64,000 bases of DNA from Stentor coeruleus (GCA_001970955.1 MPUH01000144.1:1-64000); one strand, 5' to 3'; shown: positions 20,522-31,115, counted from the stretch's first letter. A program made the numbers and translations. The notes: generated from the sequence alone by a model not told the origin.

Positions 20522-21086
20522 ACTTTTATTAAGGCTTAGTAAAAATAGAAATGTTAGTTTTTATATTGTTTTGGTTTTAGAGTGAGTTTTGGATTTTTAT
20601 GTGATCCTGGTAATTTTAAGAGTTTTATAGGTTAATGTATTATTTTTATTATTTATCATATTTTTTATCATTGGTAAAATTAAAAGTTTAAAGTAGGTGG
20701 TAGTTAAGGTGGCATAGTTTAAACCTTGTCCGATTGGGGTTTGTTTGTCCTACGATCTCTTTCTTTAGGCAGATTCAGTATATTAAACCACTCGTTGTCG
20801 CTGGTATCATTGGTAAATAATAACTTAATTATTTTCACATTAAAATTACTGTAATCAAACATGTATGCTTAATAAAAATTAAAACTAAATTTTGTTATTC
20901 AAAACTTTAGTTTTGATATCTATTAAATATAAACTTTCTAATATACTATTATAAAACATCTATGATAAGTATTACTATCATCTCTAATTCAATAAAAACT
21001 CAAGTCACTTTTTAATTATTTTTATATAAAAATCCCTATATCTATTCCAAAGTCTTAACATAATAAATCTATCTCTATTATATTAT
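20522..21086. other. Convergent spacer with a less AT-rich island
   Basis: Mostly AT-rich, but 20700-20825 is distinctly richer in G and C (ccttgtccgattggggttt...ctcgttgtcgctgg) and has no open frame. It lacks tRNA A and B boxes, and I could not match it to U1-U6, U3, RNase P or SRP RNA by eye. It could be an unannotated structured RNA. Confidence 0.35.
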
Positions 21087-21602
21087 CTATAAATTTTTTC
21101 TTTTAAAACCTATCCCGATTTCTTTTTTCAGCTTACTAACTCTAAACTTCATCCCACACTTTGTCATACTAAACATATTTCCTTTAACACTCTCATCATA
21201 ATTTTTAACAACCTCTTTCTGATCTTCAAAACCAAAATCCTCAACATGTTTCAAATCCTGAATGTCTTTCAAGAGTTTTTTCCTAAAAATCACATCATGA
21301 TTCCGACTACTTTTCAATTGAGGAGAATATGATAGTTTCGATAGAATCAGTTCTAATTTCTCAGAGCTTTTTGACTCTTCTAAAGCTACTTGTGGAGAAT
21401 ATAATCTAGGGATTTTCAGTTGAGATCTTTGAGAAATTGAATGGATTTCTTGTGCATCTGAAGAAAGTTTTAATTGTTCAGGGAAAGTTTTTTTTTCTGC
21501 TAAATGTTGCTTTGGTGAACGATGGTTTTTTAATATTTTTGTTTCTATGTCTCCAGGAAGTCCTTTTTTCCAATTAGAATTTTCGATGATGTATCTGTGC
21601 AT
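21087..21602 (-). CDS. Hypothetical basic protein
   Basis: A 171-residue Lys- and Ser-rich protein without membrane segments or known domains. It contains repeated short motifs such as SPQ-plus-basic (RSPKQHLAEKK, YSPQVALEES, YSPQLKSSR), which look like a degenerate repeat of about 40-50 residues. Low-complexity Ser-Pro pairs could be kinase targets. The ATG at 21602 is preceded on the coding strand by an A-rich leader. I do not recognise it. Confidence 0.65.
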   Translation of the reverse strand: MHRYIIENSNWKKGLPGDIETKILKNHRSPKQHLAEKKTFPEQLKLSSDAQEIHSISQRSQLKIPRLYSPQVALEESKSSEKLELILSKLSYSPQLKSSRNHDVIFRKKLLKDIQDLKHVEDFGFEDQKEVVKNYDESVKGNMFSMTKCGMKFRVSKLKKEIGIGFKRKNL

Positions 21603-22260
21603 TTTATTGCTTATAATTTATTGGTTGATTATTTCTAATTATAAAGCCATTGTTTTGGTTTTTGGAAGGAGATACTTTGTTTTAGGTTTTTAAGGATTAT
21701 TTTGATATTGATAACGGCTTTAAAAATAGTATAAGCATGATGGTGTATAATATATGTTTAAATTAGATGCTTATATAAAGATAAAATAATATTATAATGA
21801 TGAATTAAAAATATGTATGTTCAAAATATACTTAAAGAAGATGAATTTCGTAGTTTTATAAAAGGAATGCTAGGAAAATTTTCAAAGCAAAATAGGTTTG
21901 AATTTTTTTATGATGCTTCATATTCATGTTTTATTTCCTGTATAGTGTGAGAAGAAGTTAAAATTTTACCCCCAATCATCACAAAACCATCACTTAAATT
22001 TCATAAATCATTATCAACCAAATCCTCAAAGTTCATCATTTAAAAAAAATCCATAATTATTCCTAATCACCTCATACAAATCCAATCCTAAAAACCCACA
22101 ATAATTCAATTTCCCTTTAAAAAACCCTTATCTCCAAAACAAATAGCCGAATATTCCCATAATAAAAAATCTTCAAACCCTTAAACCCAATATTTTTTAT
22201 CATAAAATCTCATATTCAACCCAAATAAAATAAAAATCCTTATAGTGGTTGATAATAAAA
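21603..22260. other. Divergent spacer with C-rich RPS13 promoter side
   Basis: The left half is AT-rich. From about 21960 to 22250 the plus strand is strikingly poor in G and rich in C and A, directly upstream of RPS13. No gene was seen. Confidence 0.5.
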
Positions 22261-22716
22261 ATGGGAAGAATGCATTCAGATGGTAAAGGTATCGCAGCTT
22301 CAGCTTTACCTTACAAACGCGCTCCTCCTACCTGGCTAAAAGTTTCAGGCCAAGAAGTCAGCGAGCACATCGTAAAATTAGCTAGAAAAGGTCTTTACCC
22401 ATCTCAAATCGGGGTGATTCTCAGAGATACAGCAGGTATTCCTCAAGTGAAATCCATCACTGGAGCCAAGATCTTAAGAATCCTCAAGAAAAACGGTATT
22501 GCACCAGAAATTCCTGAAGATCTTTACAATCTAATCAAAAAAGCTGTGTCTGTAAGAAAACATTTGGAAAAGTTCAGAAAAGATAAAGACAGCAAGTTTA
22601 GGCTTATTTTGATCGAATCTAGAATCCATAGATTAGCAAGGTATTACAAGCGCACAAAGAAGCTTCCTGCAAACTGGAGATACAATTCAGCAACAGCTTC
22701 AGCTTTAGTAAGTTAA
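22261..22716 (+). CDS. RPS13: 40S ribosomal protein S13 (uS15)
   Basis: A 151-residue protein starting [12 protein letters not shown] and ending TASALVS, matching eukaryotic RPS13 along its whole length. Conserved blocks include PPTWLK, the segment [37 protein letters not shown] and [10 protein letters not shown]. It binds 18S rRNA in the small-subunit body as uS15. An in-frame TTG 12 nt upstream is not the start, since the family begins at this Met. The codons are richer in C and G than in neighbours, as expected for a highly expressed gene. No intron. Confidence 0.98.
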   Translation: MGRMHSDGKGIAASALPYKRAPPTWLKVSGQEVSEHIVKLARKGLYPSQIGVILRDTAGIPQVKSITGAKILRILKKNGIAPEIPEDLYNLIKKAVSVRKHLEKFRKDKDSKFRLILIESRIHRLARYYKRTKKLPANWRYNSATASALVS

Positions 22717-22815
22717 ATTAGAATCAATCTAATATTTTATGTGTTTTTTATTTATTTTCTGTTATGTGAGCTTTAGATTAAAAGGATTTCTTAGAATGAT
22801 TAGCCTTTTAGCTTG

Positions 22816-23348
22816 ATGGCTTACAAAAAATGGTTGGAATTGAAAGGATATTTGAATCTTGATGAGTAAAAGGATGATTTAGTGAAGAAAGAGTTTGATT
22901 TAGATAACTGGATACTGCTTTTTTTTGTATGTGGAATAGATCAAGGGATGAATTGCGGAAGTTTATTTTAAATAGAGCATTGGATGATATAGATGAAAAT
23001 ATTCGATTAGGGTGTTTATATCATAAGTTAAGTCGATTCACTTACAAAGAAGAAGATTTTTTGATTTAGTTTTTTGTAAATTGTATTAGAATTTATGAAA
23101 TAATCAAACAATTTAAAGGTAAAGTCGAAAGTGAAATTATGAGAAAATTGATGCTAGTGAAAATTACTGCCTCAGTTGAATATTCTTCTAATAAACTTAA
23201 ATCAAAAGTTCTTGTTAATGAAGAAATACTTATTGAAACTATTGTTGTTGGAGAAGTTAAACCTAGTAAAAGTTTTAAAGTTGATTTAGCTTTTGATTTA
23301 AGAGCTAAAAGATTTACAGCTTATAATACTTCTTTATGTTGGAGGTGA
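22816..23348 (+). pseudogene. Interrupted gene of unknown function
   Basis: Starting at ATG 22816 (MAYKKWLELKGYLNLDE), a protein-like sequence of about 177 codons continues to the TGA at 23346. It has a TAA at 22867-22869, a one-base loss in a run of eight T near 22918-22926, and a TAG at 23067-23069. Between these the sequence is coding-like: RSRDELRKFILNRALDDIDE and later RKLMLVKITASVEYSS, then GEVKPSKSFKVDLAFDL. Both interrupting stops fall where Gln would read naturally. No 15-nt GT...AG segment removes either stop. It is either a pseudogene, a gene with several sequencing errors, or read-through. The final open part alone is 69 codons. The family is not recognised. Confidence 0.5.
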
Positions 23349-23980
23349 TTTATACTAAAGGAGAGATTAGAAAATTAAAGCAGTTTAGCAATACTTACTT
23401 GCTAATAATATCTTTATAAAGCTAAAATTAATCAAAGTGCGGTTTTATCTTTTAGTTTAAGACTTGGATTTACGAGAGAGTTGCTTTGTTAAATCCTCGC
23501 AGTTCAGTATTAGAGATCCAAGGCAAGTTCCCAGCCTGAGAGTTAAGATTAATCAATAGTTTTTAAACACTATTAAAAGTTTATGTTTATCTGAGAAAAG
23601 GACAATCACAAGTTCCACTTATATAAATCCCTATAAAAAAAAATCCTATAATTCACATAAAACAAACTCAAACATTCATCAAAACCTTAAAAACCCCTAC
23701 AACATTACAATCTATGTCTAAAATACCCAAATTCAACAACAACTAAAACTTGCCTATAAACTTCCATAAAACCCTTGAAATCATTCCATAATCACTAAAT
23801 CCAATCCTAAAACTCAATAATACACCTCAACTCAAAAGCCAAAACTACTCATCCTATCCCCAAAAAACCACCATATTCCAAAAGAACTTTAAATCCCTTC
23901 CAACCATTCTAAACCTTCAATACACTCAAAACATCATCTTCTCTTAACAAACTCTAATTTTAATTTGTTATATTATCTAT
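23349..23980. other. Convergent spacer with less AT-rich patch and C-rich tract
   Basis: 23420-23560 is less AT-rich (for example aatcctcgcagttcag and gcaagttcccagcctgag) with no open frame, and may hold an RNA gene. From about 23580 to 23950 the plus strand is almost free of G and rich in C and A. This is the 3' flank of the minus-strand gene, so its coding strand is G-rich. Confidence 0.4.
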
Positions 23981-24484
23981 CTAATTAACTAAAAGGGCAG
24001 CAGCTTCTCTAGCTCTTTTTTTCTCAAGTTCTTCATCCATAGCAGCATCAAAAACTTCTTCCTCAATAGCATGTTCAGTCTGTAAATCTGAAATCATATC
24101 ATTAATCCCATCAATAGTATCTTGTGCTTCATCAATACAAGCTTGCCTTTCTATAGGATTAGGGATTTCTTCACATGCCTTAATGTCTGCCATAGCTCCA
24201 CTAATAGCTCCTTCTGTTTGGGAATAGAACTCATCTTCTGCTGAAGCTTCTGACATTTTCCAGTCATTAATTTCTTTTTCTAGCTGTGCTGCAGTCATGT
24301 CTTCTACTGGCATTGAGAACTCAGGTAACCCATGCCCAGCAGGAGGGTCGACTTCATCATAAGTGATTTTTCCATCACCGTTCCTGTCATCTTGGAGCTT
24401 TAGTGATAAGAATTGAGATTTGAATACATCAGGACGTGATGTGACAGCTCCTAATAGAATAGCTATCAGCAATAAAGCTTTCAT
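23981..24484 (-). CDS. Small secreted EF-hand protein
   Basis: A 167-residue protein with a clear signal peptide (MKALLLIAILLGAVTS, cleavage near residue 16). The segment DRNGDGKITYDE follows, a complete EF-hand Ca2+ loop with acidic or oxygen ligands at positions 1, 3, 5 and 12. The rest is acidic and helical, with two Cys (KACEEIPNPIERQAC) that could form a disulfide. No transmembrane segment or ER-retention signal was seen. It is probably a secreted, vacuolar or cortical-granule Ca2+-binding protein. A single EF-hand is unusual, as they normally pair; a second degenerate one may exist or the protein may dimerise. Confidence 0.85.
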   Translation of the reverse strand: MKALLLIAILLGAVTSRPDVFKSQFLSLKLQDDRNGDGKITYDEVDPPAGHGLPEFSMPVEDMTAAQLEKEINDWKMSEASAEDEFYSQTEGAISGAMADIKACEEIPNPIERQACIDEAQDTIDGINDMISDLQTEHAIEEEVFDAAMDEELEKKRAREAAALLVN

Positions 24485-25104
24485 ATTATAAGTTACCGTT
24501 TTGCCTAGAATATTTATGATAAAATTCGATTTGAAAAAAGTTATAGGATTGGATGAATTGAATAGAAATAAAAGGAAGGATTTTAAGGTAGGTTTGGATT
24601 AGGGATTTGGAAGAGTGGTTTGAAGTGAGGAAGGAGGGGAGAAGGGGTTTAGGTTTATTTTGGTGAAAGGTTTTAGAGGGGTGGAATTTGGTATATTTGA
24701 GAGGGAATGATGTGATAATTTGTATGGGAAGTTGTAGGGAAATTTGGGATGAGATTTGGGAGTTTAAATATGTAGGAAGTTTTGTGGCAAAGGTTTTTTT
24801 TTGTGATTTAAATGGATTTAAGGGGATAGGAATATTTTATTTTGGATTTTGGTCATAAGTAGTTATTGTTGTGATATTTTGCAGGAACATTTGTATTTAT
24901 GTTATAATTTTTGTGCATTCATAACTGGAATAACAATAAAATATTTCATATCTCCTCTATTAAACCATCAAATTTTAACATTTAAAAATTATGCCTTTCG
25001 TTCATCGTCCTAGTTACATATCAAAACCTTATATCAATTAAAAAATATCTAATCATATCTGTTACTAAAAAATTTTCTCTAACAATTTTATATATAAATT
25101 TTAT
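24485..25104. other. Divergent spacer with strong G tract
   Basis: 24560-24860 on the plus strand is very rich in G and nearly free of C (for example gaggaaggaggggagaagggg). This is the 5' flank of the minus-strand EF-hand gene, so its coding strand is C-rich. From about 24920 the bias reverses before the plus-strand gene. Confidence 0.55.
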
Positions 25105-26154
25105 ATGCTAAATCTGATTTCTAAAGCCAAAGCTAAATGCAATTCCCTCCAAAATAAACTTTCTGATGATATCCTCTTAAAATCTATCATCCTAATCCTC
25201 TACCTTTTACTTCTTGTAACAATTACCTAGCTTTCTATACTAAATCCAATAACACTACTCCTTATTCATATACTTTCTTTCTGTATATATCTAATCCTTA
25301 TGCGAAAAATCGATCATATTCATGTATTTGGAGTCATAAATTATCTTCCTTTACCATTACAAATATTCTTTACCGAAATTTCAATATTTGATGTTCTGTG
25401 CAATCTATGGTTTGTTCCTCGAATAACTTTATATATCAAAAGACTTTTCCTTCCTTTCTTCGTAAAAATAACTAGAGAAGAAGCTTATTATCTATTTCAT
25501 GAACTAAACCCAGAAGTAGCTTTAAAACTAGACACTAAAGGAGTTGTAAATATTCTTCCTGAAAATTTTGCCAAAGCATTATTGCCAAAAAACAGTAGTA
25601 TTACTAGATTAATATCCTCTACTGATGAAGATATTAATTTAATTAGTTATGATGAAAATGGGATTAGGCTTAAAAAGCAAAAGACACAATTGATAAGTTC
25701 TGGATTTAGAAGAAATAATGTTCTTACAAGTCATATTAATCAGAAAATTTCGGATATAACAAGTAAAATCCTGACGCTTGAGCCTTTTTTTGGTAAGATT
25801 TTAGGAAACCAATTTCGACAGTTGATGGCTTTTTTTTCACCTAAAGTTTTGGCGATGAGTTCGATTATTGCTGGTTGGGGAATACTTTTGCAGATATACT
25901 TTTCTAAGTATGCAAGGAAGTGGCTTGCTACCGGATTGAAATTCTCGATTTTTACGTGCAGTTTTGCTTTATTAGCTTTATCACTTTTTGGGCTTGCAAT
26001 TAAGTTTATTCATAATAAGATTGGAGAACCGAAGAAAGAAGAAAATGACCAATTTCCAAAGATTTTTAAGGAGATCAGGCAGATTAAGTCAAGGTTTAAC
26101 TCGAAAGCTGATAAAAATAGTTTTTTTAGTCCAGAATTGAAAATGGCATCTTAG
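25105..26154 (+). CDS. Multi-span membrane protein, two exons
   Basis: Exon 1 (25105-25215) starts MLNLISKAKAKCNS and carries a hydrophobic stretch (LKSIILILYLLLL). A 15-nt intron (25216-25230) joins it in frame to exon 2 (25231-26154), giving 344 residues. Exon 2 adds a second hydrophobic segment (LNPITLLLIHILSF) and two more near residues 245-265 and 275-300. The middle (about 130-230) is soluble, with VALKLDTKGVVNILPENFAK. The segment ends in a basic tail. The two-helix start and two-helix end around a soluble middle resemble organelle-membrane proteins, but I recognise no family. If the intron were ignored, the start at the later Met would remove the first two helices. Confidence 0.75.
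25216..25230 (+). other. 15-nt spliceosomal intron
   Basis: It reads gtaacaattacctag, phase 0, and contains an in-frame TAG. Removal fuses a 37-codon first exon to the following frame within a hydrophobic region. Confidence 0.85.
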
Positions 26155-26506
26155 ATGTAGGGATATATTGTTTATAATTTTAGCTTTTTATTGAATACTA
26201 GTAAATGGTTTCTTCTACAAGAATCAATGATTCAGAAAAGTAGGTGTTACATTTAGCCTTTTAATTCTTTGTTATATTATATACTCCAATATTTATTTTT
26301 TTCAGGTTCATTTTTAACTTTTACATACTGATGATGCTTAGGTATACTTAATACACTTATTCAGAATTCTAACATAAACTGACTATATTGTATAATCTTT
26401 GTCTTGAAGTCTTATTATCTAAAAATACTAATCAGCTACTAAGTTTTAAGTCTCATCTTAAAAATATTTTTGTTGAAATATAATTAATATTAAACATAAA
26501 AATCAG
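26155..26506. other. AT-rich spacer
   Basis: 352 bp between two plus-strand genes; it should hold the NIP7 promoter. Nothing else was recognised. Confidence 0.5.
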
Positions 26507-27055
26507 ATGCGACAGCTAACAGAAGAAGAGACTAAAACCTTATTCAGCAAGCTGAAGCTTTTTCTTGAAGAAAACCTAAAATATCTCATAGACCGTGAAG
26601 ACGAGGATTATGTATTCCGTCTACAAGAGCAAAAAATTTATTATATGAGTAAAAGTGTCCTTGACATCGCAGAGCTTTTTGGCCGAGATGAACTTATCTC
26701 AGCAGGTACTTTTGTAGGTAATTTTACAAAAGCAGGTAAAGTTAAGTTACACATAACAGCATTACCTTTATTATCAAAATATGCCAAGTACAAAGTTTGG
26801 GTTAAACCTGGTGGAGAGCAAGTTTTTCTTTATGGGAATAACGTTCTTAAAACTCATATAGCTAAAATGACAGAAAATACCCCTCAATATCAAGGAGTTG
26901 TAGTGTATTCAATGACTGATGTTCCACTTGGTTTTGGTGTTGTAGCACGATCAACAGAACAAAGTCTTAAAATCCAGCCTCATGATGTTGTGGTTTTTAA
27001 CCAAGCTGATTTAGGAGAATACTTAAGAACAGTTGAAGAAAAATCAGAGTTTTAG
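26507..27055 (+). CDS. NIP7: 60S ribosome biogenesis factor NIP7
   Basis: A 182-residue protein that matches NIP7 from end to end: MRQLTEEET at the start, AGTFVGNFTKAGK in the middle, then KYKVWVKPGGEQVFLYGNNV, TENTPQYQGVVVYSM, DVPLGFGVVARST and VVFNQADLGEYLR. The C-terminal half is the PUA RNA-binding domain. NIP7 acts in the nucleolus in pre-60S assembly and 27S pre-rRNA processing. Length equals the family norm (about 180). Intronless, with a clear ATG. Confidence 0.97.
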   Translation: MRQLTEEETKTLFSKLKLFLEENLKYLIDREDEDYVFRLQEQKIYYMSKSVLDIAELFGRDELISAGTFVGNFTKAGKVKLHITALPLLSKYAKYKVWVKPGGEQVFLYGNNVLKTHIAKMTENTPQYQGVVVYSMTDVPLGFGVVARSTEQSLKIQPHDVVVFNQADLGEYLRTVEEKSEF

Positions 27056-27182
27056 TTTATAAATTTATTAGTTTTTGATGAGTTTTTATATGATTATAAC
27101 TATTAAAGAATAGAATTTGGAGTTCGGAAGATGGGGTTGTGAGAAAATTTAAATATGTGTTAGGATTTAATGAACAGGCTTA

Positions 27183-28523
27183 ATGCAAATAAAAGAAATG
27201 AGTGGTGTTGATGATGAAGCTAAAAGAATCAGTAGGGCTGAAGCTTTAAAGAAGATTTTTATTGAAATGGATGCTAATAAAGATCATGTTTTATCTTATA
27301 ACGAGTTCCATAGCCACTTATCCAAAAAAGCAGGTAAAGCTTTTAGCGATGAGCTTCTTTTAGAAATATTTAGGACAATTGACCGTGACAAAAGCTCAAT
27401 AATTTCACTAGATGAGTTTGTCAAAGGTTTCAACAAAGCTGAGGCAATAATCCAGAACCAAATCAAACAATTGAAAACCCAAATCAGCGCAATGAGTGAA
27501 AACTATACCGAAACCCAACGTAGTCTTGTTGAAGCCAAAGCTAAAAAGCTTCAAAATACAGGCGATAACAACCTTGTTGTCGTAGTTAAAAAAGCTGAAG
27601 GTCTTCGTGCAGGAGGGGTTACAGGTAACAAAGCTCCAATAGTTTGTATAACATGTGAAGGTAGGGAAATCAAAACAAGCCCAGTGCCAAATCCAACTAA
27701 CCCCGAATGGAACCAAAGCTTTACTTTTCCTATAACCCAAGGAATCGGGGATATTCTTATTGAAGTTTATGACACAGAAAGAGGTAAAACAACGCATTTA
27801 TTAGGTGAAGTGGCAATTCCTCTTAGAGCTTTAGAAAACCAAGAATTACATGAAGACTTTTTAGAACTAAAAGGACGGTCTAATGCTGATAGAGTCACAG
27901 GGAAAATCCTTGTGGCCTTACAATGGATACACGATTTCCCAAGTTATTTAGAAAATTTAATCAAAGATTATGAAGAATCTTTAAGAAATGATAAAGAAGA
28001 ACTAGCGAATCTAGAAAATTATTTAAAAGAACTTGTATCACCAATTAATACTACAAAACTCCCAGAATGGGTTAAAAGTAATGAGAGAATTGAAAGCTTA
28101 GAAAGAGCTTTTTCTATGAAGTTCAACTCAGTTTTCGATGAAACCCTTGGGAGAAAATTCGCTTGGCCTATTGTCACAAGGATTTCAGTGTATTTATTTT
28201 TATTACTTGCTTTGTGTAGTACTTTTTTAAGACCTGATTTTTTCAATGTAATTTTTATGTAGCTAACTCTTGCTGTATCAGCTTATTTTATTTATGTGAA
28301 ACAAATGGATTTACCTTTGACTTTTAGGATGATCACGGTAGGGGTTTTGATTTCGGAAATTTATGATATTGTTTGGGTGTTTAATTTTTTGGTATCATAT
28401 ATATAGGATTGGCTTGAGTATCCGTTTATGTTTAAGCTTTCGTTTTTACTTACTATTGTCAACCTTGTGGCTAAGTTGGTTTTTGGTGCTGTGTTTTGGA
28501 AGAACTCTATTGATTTAACTTAG
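27183..28523 (+). CDS. EF-hand and C2-domain membrane protein, three exons
   Basis: Exons 27183-28247, 28263-28391 and 28407-28523 join across two 15-nt introns to give 436 residues. In order there are two EF-hands (loops DANKDHVLSYNEF and DRDKSSIISLDEF, residues about 30-75), a short coiled coil, and a C2 domain (about 125-230, with LVVVVKKAEGLRAG and NPTNPEWNQSFTF). Two or more C-terminal membrane spans follow; the first begins in exon 1 (ISVYLFLLLALCSTFL) and the others lie in exons 2 and 3. The design suits a Ca2+-regulated membrane-tethered protein acting in trafficking, membrane contact or exocytosis; the exact role is unknown. The third acidic position of the C2 Ca2+ sites is not obvious, so lipid binding may be Ca2+-independent. 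Confidence 0.88.
28248..28262 (+). other. 15-nt spliceosomal intron
   Basis: Reads gtaatttttatgtag; phase 0. It removes an in-frame TAG between two membrane-span-coding segments. Confidence 0.9.
28392..28406 (+). other. 15-nt spliceosomal intron
   Basis: Reads gtatcatatatatag; phase 0, 129 nt after the previous one. It removes an in-frame TAG and opens the last exon. Confidence 0.9.
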
Positions 28524-28884
28524 TATTTAATATAAGAATATACTTTTTTTGGTTTTTTAGGCTTAAGGAAGAGTTTGGTTTATGTTAGAGTTTAGTAGGA
28601 AAATGTGTTTGTATAAAAATAAATGTGCTTAGGTGTGGTTTGAAGTTGTCTTTTTATCATTTAAGTATTTCAAACTCTCATTCTATAAATGTTCATTCAT
28701 TAGAAATCTATTAAACTAAAAATTAATTCCTTGCATNTGTGTTTGTATAAAAATAAATGTGCTTAGGTGTGGTTTGAAGTAGTCTTTTTATCATTTAAGT
28801 ATTCAATATTCTCATATTATAGAAAACTAGCAATTCAAAACTTTAAAAAAAAATTAAAAACTTTATTCTATAAATGTTCATTCA
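28524..28884. other. Convergent spacer with assembly duplication
   Basis: 3' ends of the C2 protein gene and the RING gene. Most of it is the duplicated segment around the N at 28737. Confidence 0.5.
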
Positions 28885-28921
28885 TTAGAAATCTATTAAA
28901 CTAAAAATTAATTCCTTGCAT
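28604..28921. repeat. Duplicated flanks around the single N at 28737
   Basis: 28604-28736 is repeated in 28738-28921 with a few mismatches and about 50 bp present only in the second copy. Both end in attccttgcat. It fits two haplotypes or contig ends placed in tandem. The second copy includes the last codons of the RING gene. Confidence 0.8.
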
Positions 28922-29424
28922 ATTTTAACTTCATCACACACTTCCCCATTAAAATCGTCAATACGAACAAAAGATTTTTGTTCCTCAAAAACTTGACGGC
29001 ACAAAGGACACTCTTGATTTTTAGAAGCCCAAGATTGAAGATCTTTACTACAAAAAGGATGCCCACAACCTAATATTGTATCAGCTGGGTTTTCAAGACA
29101 TATACTACAAAGAGACTCTTCATCTAAATCAGTCGTTGTTGTAGAAAACGAAATAAGATGTGAAATTATATTTGAAATTCTGATAAACCGATCTATAGAT
29201 GTTGTTCCAATTAAAGATTCAAGGTTTTGATCTGGATTTATACTACTGATTTGAACAAAATAGTCACTTGGATCCCATACAATTTTTTTAAGGATGTTAT
29301 TAGGCTTAGATGATACAAAAGCAAAATTTAGACGTATTCCTGATACGTTGTAAAACTTTTCACTTGATGATTGTTTGTTTGTTGCTTCAAGTTGCTTTAT
29401 TAGTTTTTCATGTGTGTTTCCCAT
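28885..29424 (-). CDS. RING-finger protein, putative E3 ubiquitin ligase
   Basis: A 179-residue protein. Residues about 106-142 hold a compact C3HC4 RING: CSICLENPADTILGCGHPFC, then the later CPLC. A WD-type first half (KKIVWDPSDYFVQISS) and a start MGNTHEKL offer Gly2 as a myristoylation site. The small N-terminal region does not match a vWA/copine domain in full. Membrane-anchored RING E3 activity is inferred. The gene is divergent from the MAP kinase gene, with starts 187 bp apart, so the two may share a promoter region. Confidence 0.88.
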   Translation of the reverse strand: MGNTHEKLIKQLEATNKQSSSEKFYNVSGIRLNFAFVSSKPNNILKKIVWDPSDYFVQISSINPDQNLESLIGTTSIDRFIRISNIISHLISFSTTTTDLDEESLCSICLENPADTILGCGHPFCSKDLQSWASKNQECPLCRQVFEEQKSFVRIDDFNGEVCDEVKICKELIFSLIDF

Positions 29425-29611
29425 TTTGGTTTATTAAATCTATGTACTGAATTAAATTTAGATCGGTTTGCATTAGCTGTAAAATTATAACTCACATTCC
29501 ATTATATGATAAAATATTTTATTCTCTCTATTTTTCTTTGTTATAATTCGACTTTCATAAATAAAATTAACAATAGTACACTTATTTCGATATTTATAAG
29601 AAATTTAATAA

Positions 29612-30878
29612 ATGGACAGAGGTAAGAGTGGAAATAGATATGCAACATCTGAACGAGGCGGCCNATAGATATGCAACATCTGAACGAGGCGGCCCTTCAG
29701 CACTTCATAGAAAGTCAACAAAAGTTATCGGTTCAACCTTTTTATTAGACGAAAGATATCAAATACAAGATACCTTAGGAAGTGGAGCATATGGCGTTGT
29801 CGTATCAGCCCGCGATATTCGAACAGGTGAATTAGTAGCTATAAAGAAAATTGAAAAGGCTTTCGAGCATTCAACATACACCAAAAGAACTCTACGTGAG
29901 TTAAAAATAATGCGTCTCCTTGAGCATGAAAACATAATCCGTATTAATTCCATCCAATTGCCAAGATCTAGAGAAGAGTTTGATGAGATATACGTAATTG
30001 TAGAACTAATGGAAACTGACCTAAGTTCTATAATAAAATCCCCTCAGCCACTTTCTGATGAGCATTGTCAGTTTTTCCTATATCAAATCCTTAGAGGTCT
30101 AAAATACATGCATAGTGCTGGAATCCTCCATAGAGATCTTAAACCAAGAAATCTTTTAGTAAACGCAAATTGTGATTTAAAAATATGTGATTTTGGACTT
30201 GCAAGACCTGTAATTGGAGATATAAAAGTTAGTACAAGTCAAATGACTGATTATGTGGCAACAAGATGGTATAGAGCACCTGAATTACTTTTAACATATA
30301 AAACATATACAAGTGCTATGGATGTTTGGTCTGTTGGGTGTATTTTTGGAGAACTTTTATTAAGAAAACCTTTACTTCCTGGTACTGATGCTAATCATCA
30401 ACTTGAGATTATTTTCAATTTAATTGGAACACCTAATGCAGAAGATATTCAGAAAATACCACATCCAAGATCAAGGGAAAAGGTCATGAAAATGCAGAAA
30501 AGACCGGAAAAGGATTTTGGGAGTATTTTTAGAGATGCTAATCCTAATGCTTTGGATTTACTTAAAAAATTACTTACGTTTAATCCGGATAAGAGGATTA
30601 CAGTTCAACAAGCGATGGAACACCCGTATTTGGAAGGATTGCATTATCCGGATGATGAGCCTACAACACAACCGGTTTCGCTTTTTGATTTTGAGTATGA
30701 AAGACAAATTCTAACAATGAAAGACCTTAAAGATTTAATGTATGAAGAGATTCTTTTATATCACTTTAATGGCTGCCTTCGAGAATACAATCGAGCAAAA
30801 GCGGAATATATAGCAACTCATCAGCCAACTTTGTCTTTATTACAAACTAATGATGAAAGCGATGAAGAAATGGCTTAA
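29612..30878 (+). CDS. MAP kinase with TDY activation loop
   Basis: Read from the ATG at 29612 (MDRGKSGNRYATSERGG) and discounting the 31 nt duplicated around the N at 29664, the protein has 411 residues. It is a complete ERK-type kinase. It has the glycine loop LGSGAYGVV, VAIKKI, HRDLKPRNLL, DFGLARP, the activation segment MTDYVATRWYRAPE (Thr202, Tyr204) and a C-terminal common docking site LHYPDDEP. TDY in place of TEY is seen in plant and protist MAPKs. The basic/hydrophobic N-terminal extension is short. As assembled, the duplication shifts the frame, so automatic calls begin at a false upstream GTG. It is divergent from the RING gene. Confidence 0.95.
29634..29694. repeat. Duplicated flanks around the single N at 29664
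   Basis: 30 bp (29634-29663 and 29665-29694) repeated around an N. The net gain of 31 nt breaks the MAP kinase frame; dropping one copy and the N restores a single clean N-terminus. Confidence 0.92.
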
Positions 30879-31115
30879 TTACTAGATAAAAATCTTTTTA
30901 ATACCCTAATGTATTCCAGTACTTTCAAGAAAATTTTCTTTAGTATTAGCATGATTTTTTTTTAAATTGTATCTTGGAAAATATAGATAAAGAGTTATAA
31001 TAAAATGAGACTCTGATAGATTTAAGTCTCAAAATTTCTTGCTGTGGTCAAATCAAATCTCTACCCAAAATAAAAAAATTGCATCTAATTTAAATCTAAT
31101 AATATTATCTTAAGA

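Noticed and set aside
23346-23560. Extension of the 22816 gene past the TGA at 23346 by read-through
   Set aside because: In the next 75 codons about eight stops occur, the frequency of random AT-rich DNA, so the coding signal ends at the TGA.
29628-29664. An alternative MAP kinase N-terminus starting at a GTG (reading MEIDMQHLNEAA)
   Set aside because: It is created by the 31-nt duplication at the N. With one copy, the ATG at 29612 gives a continuous start.
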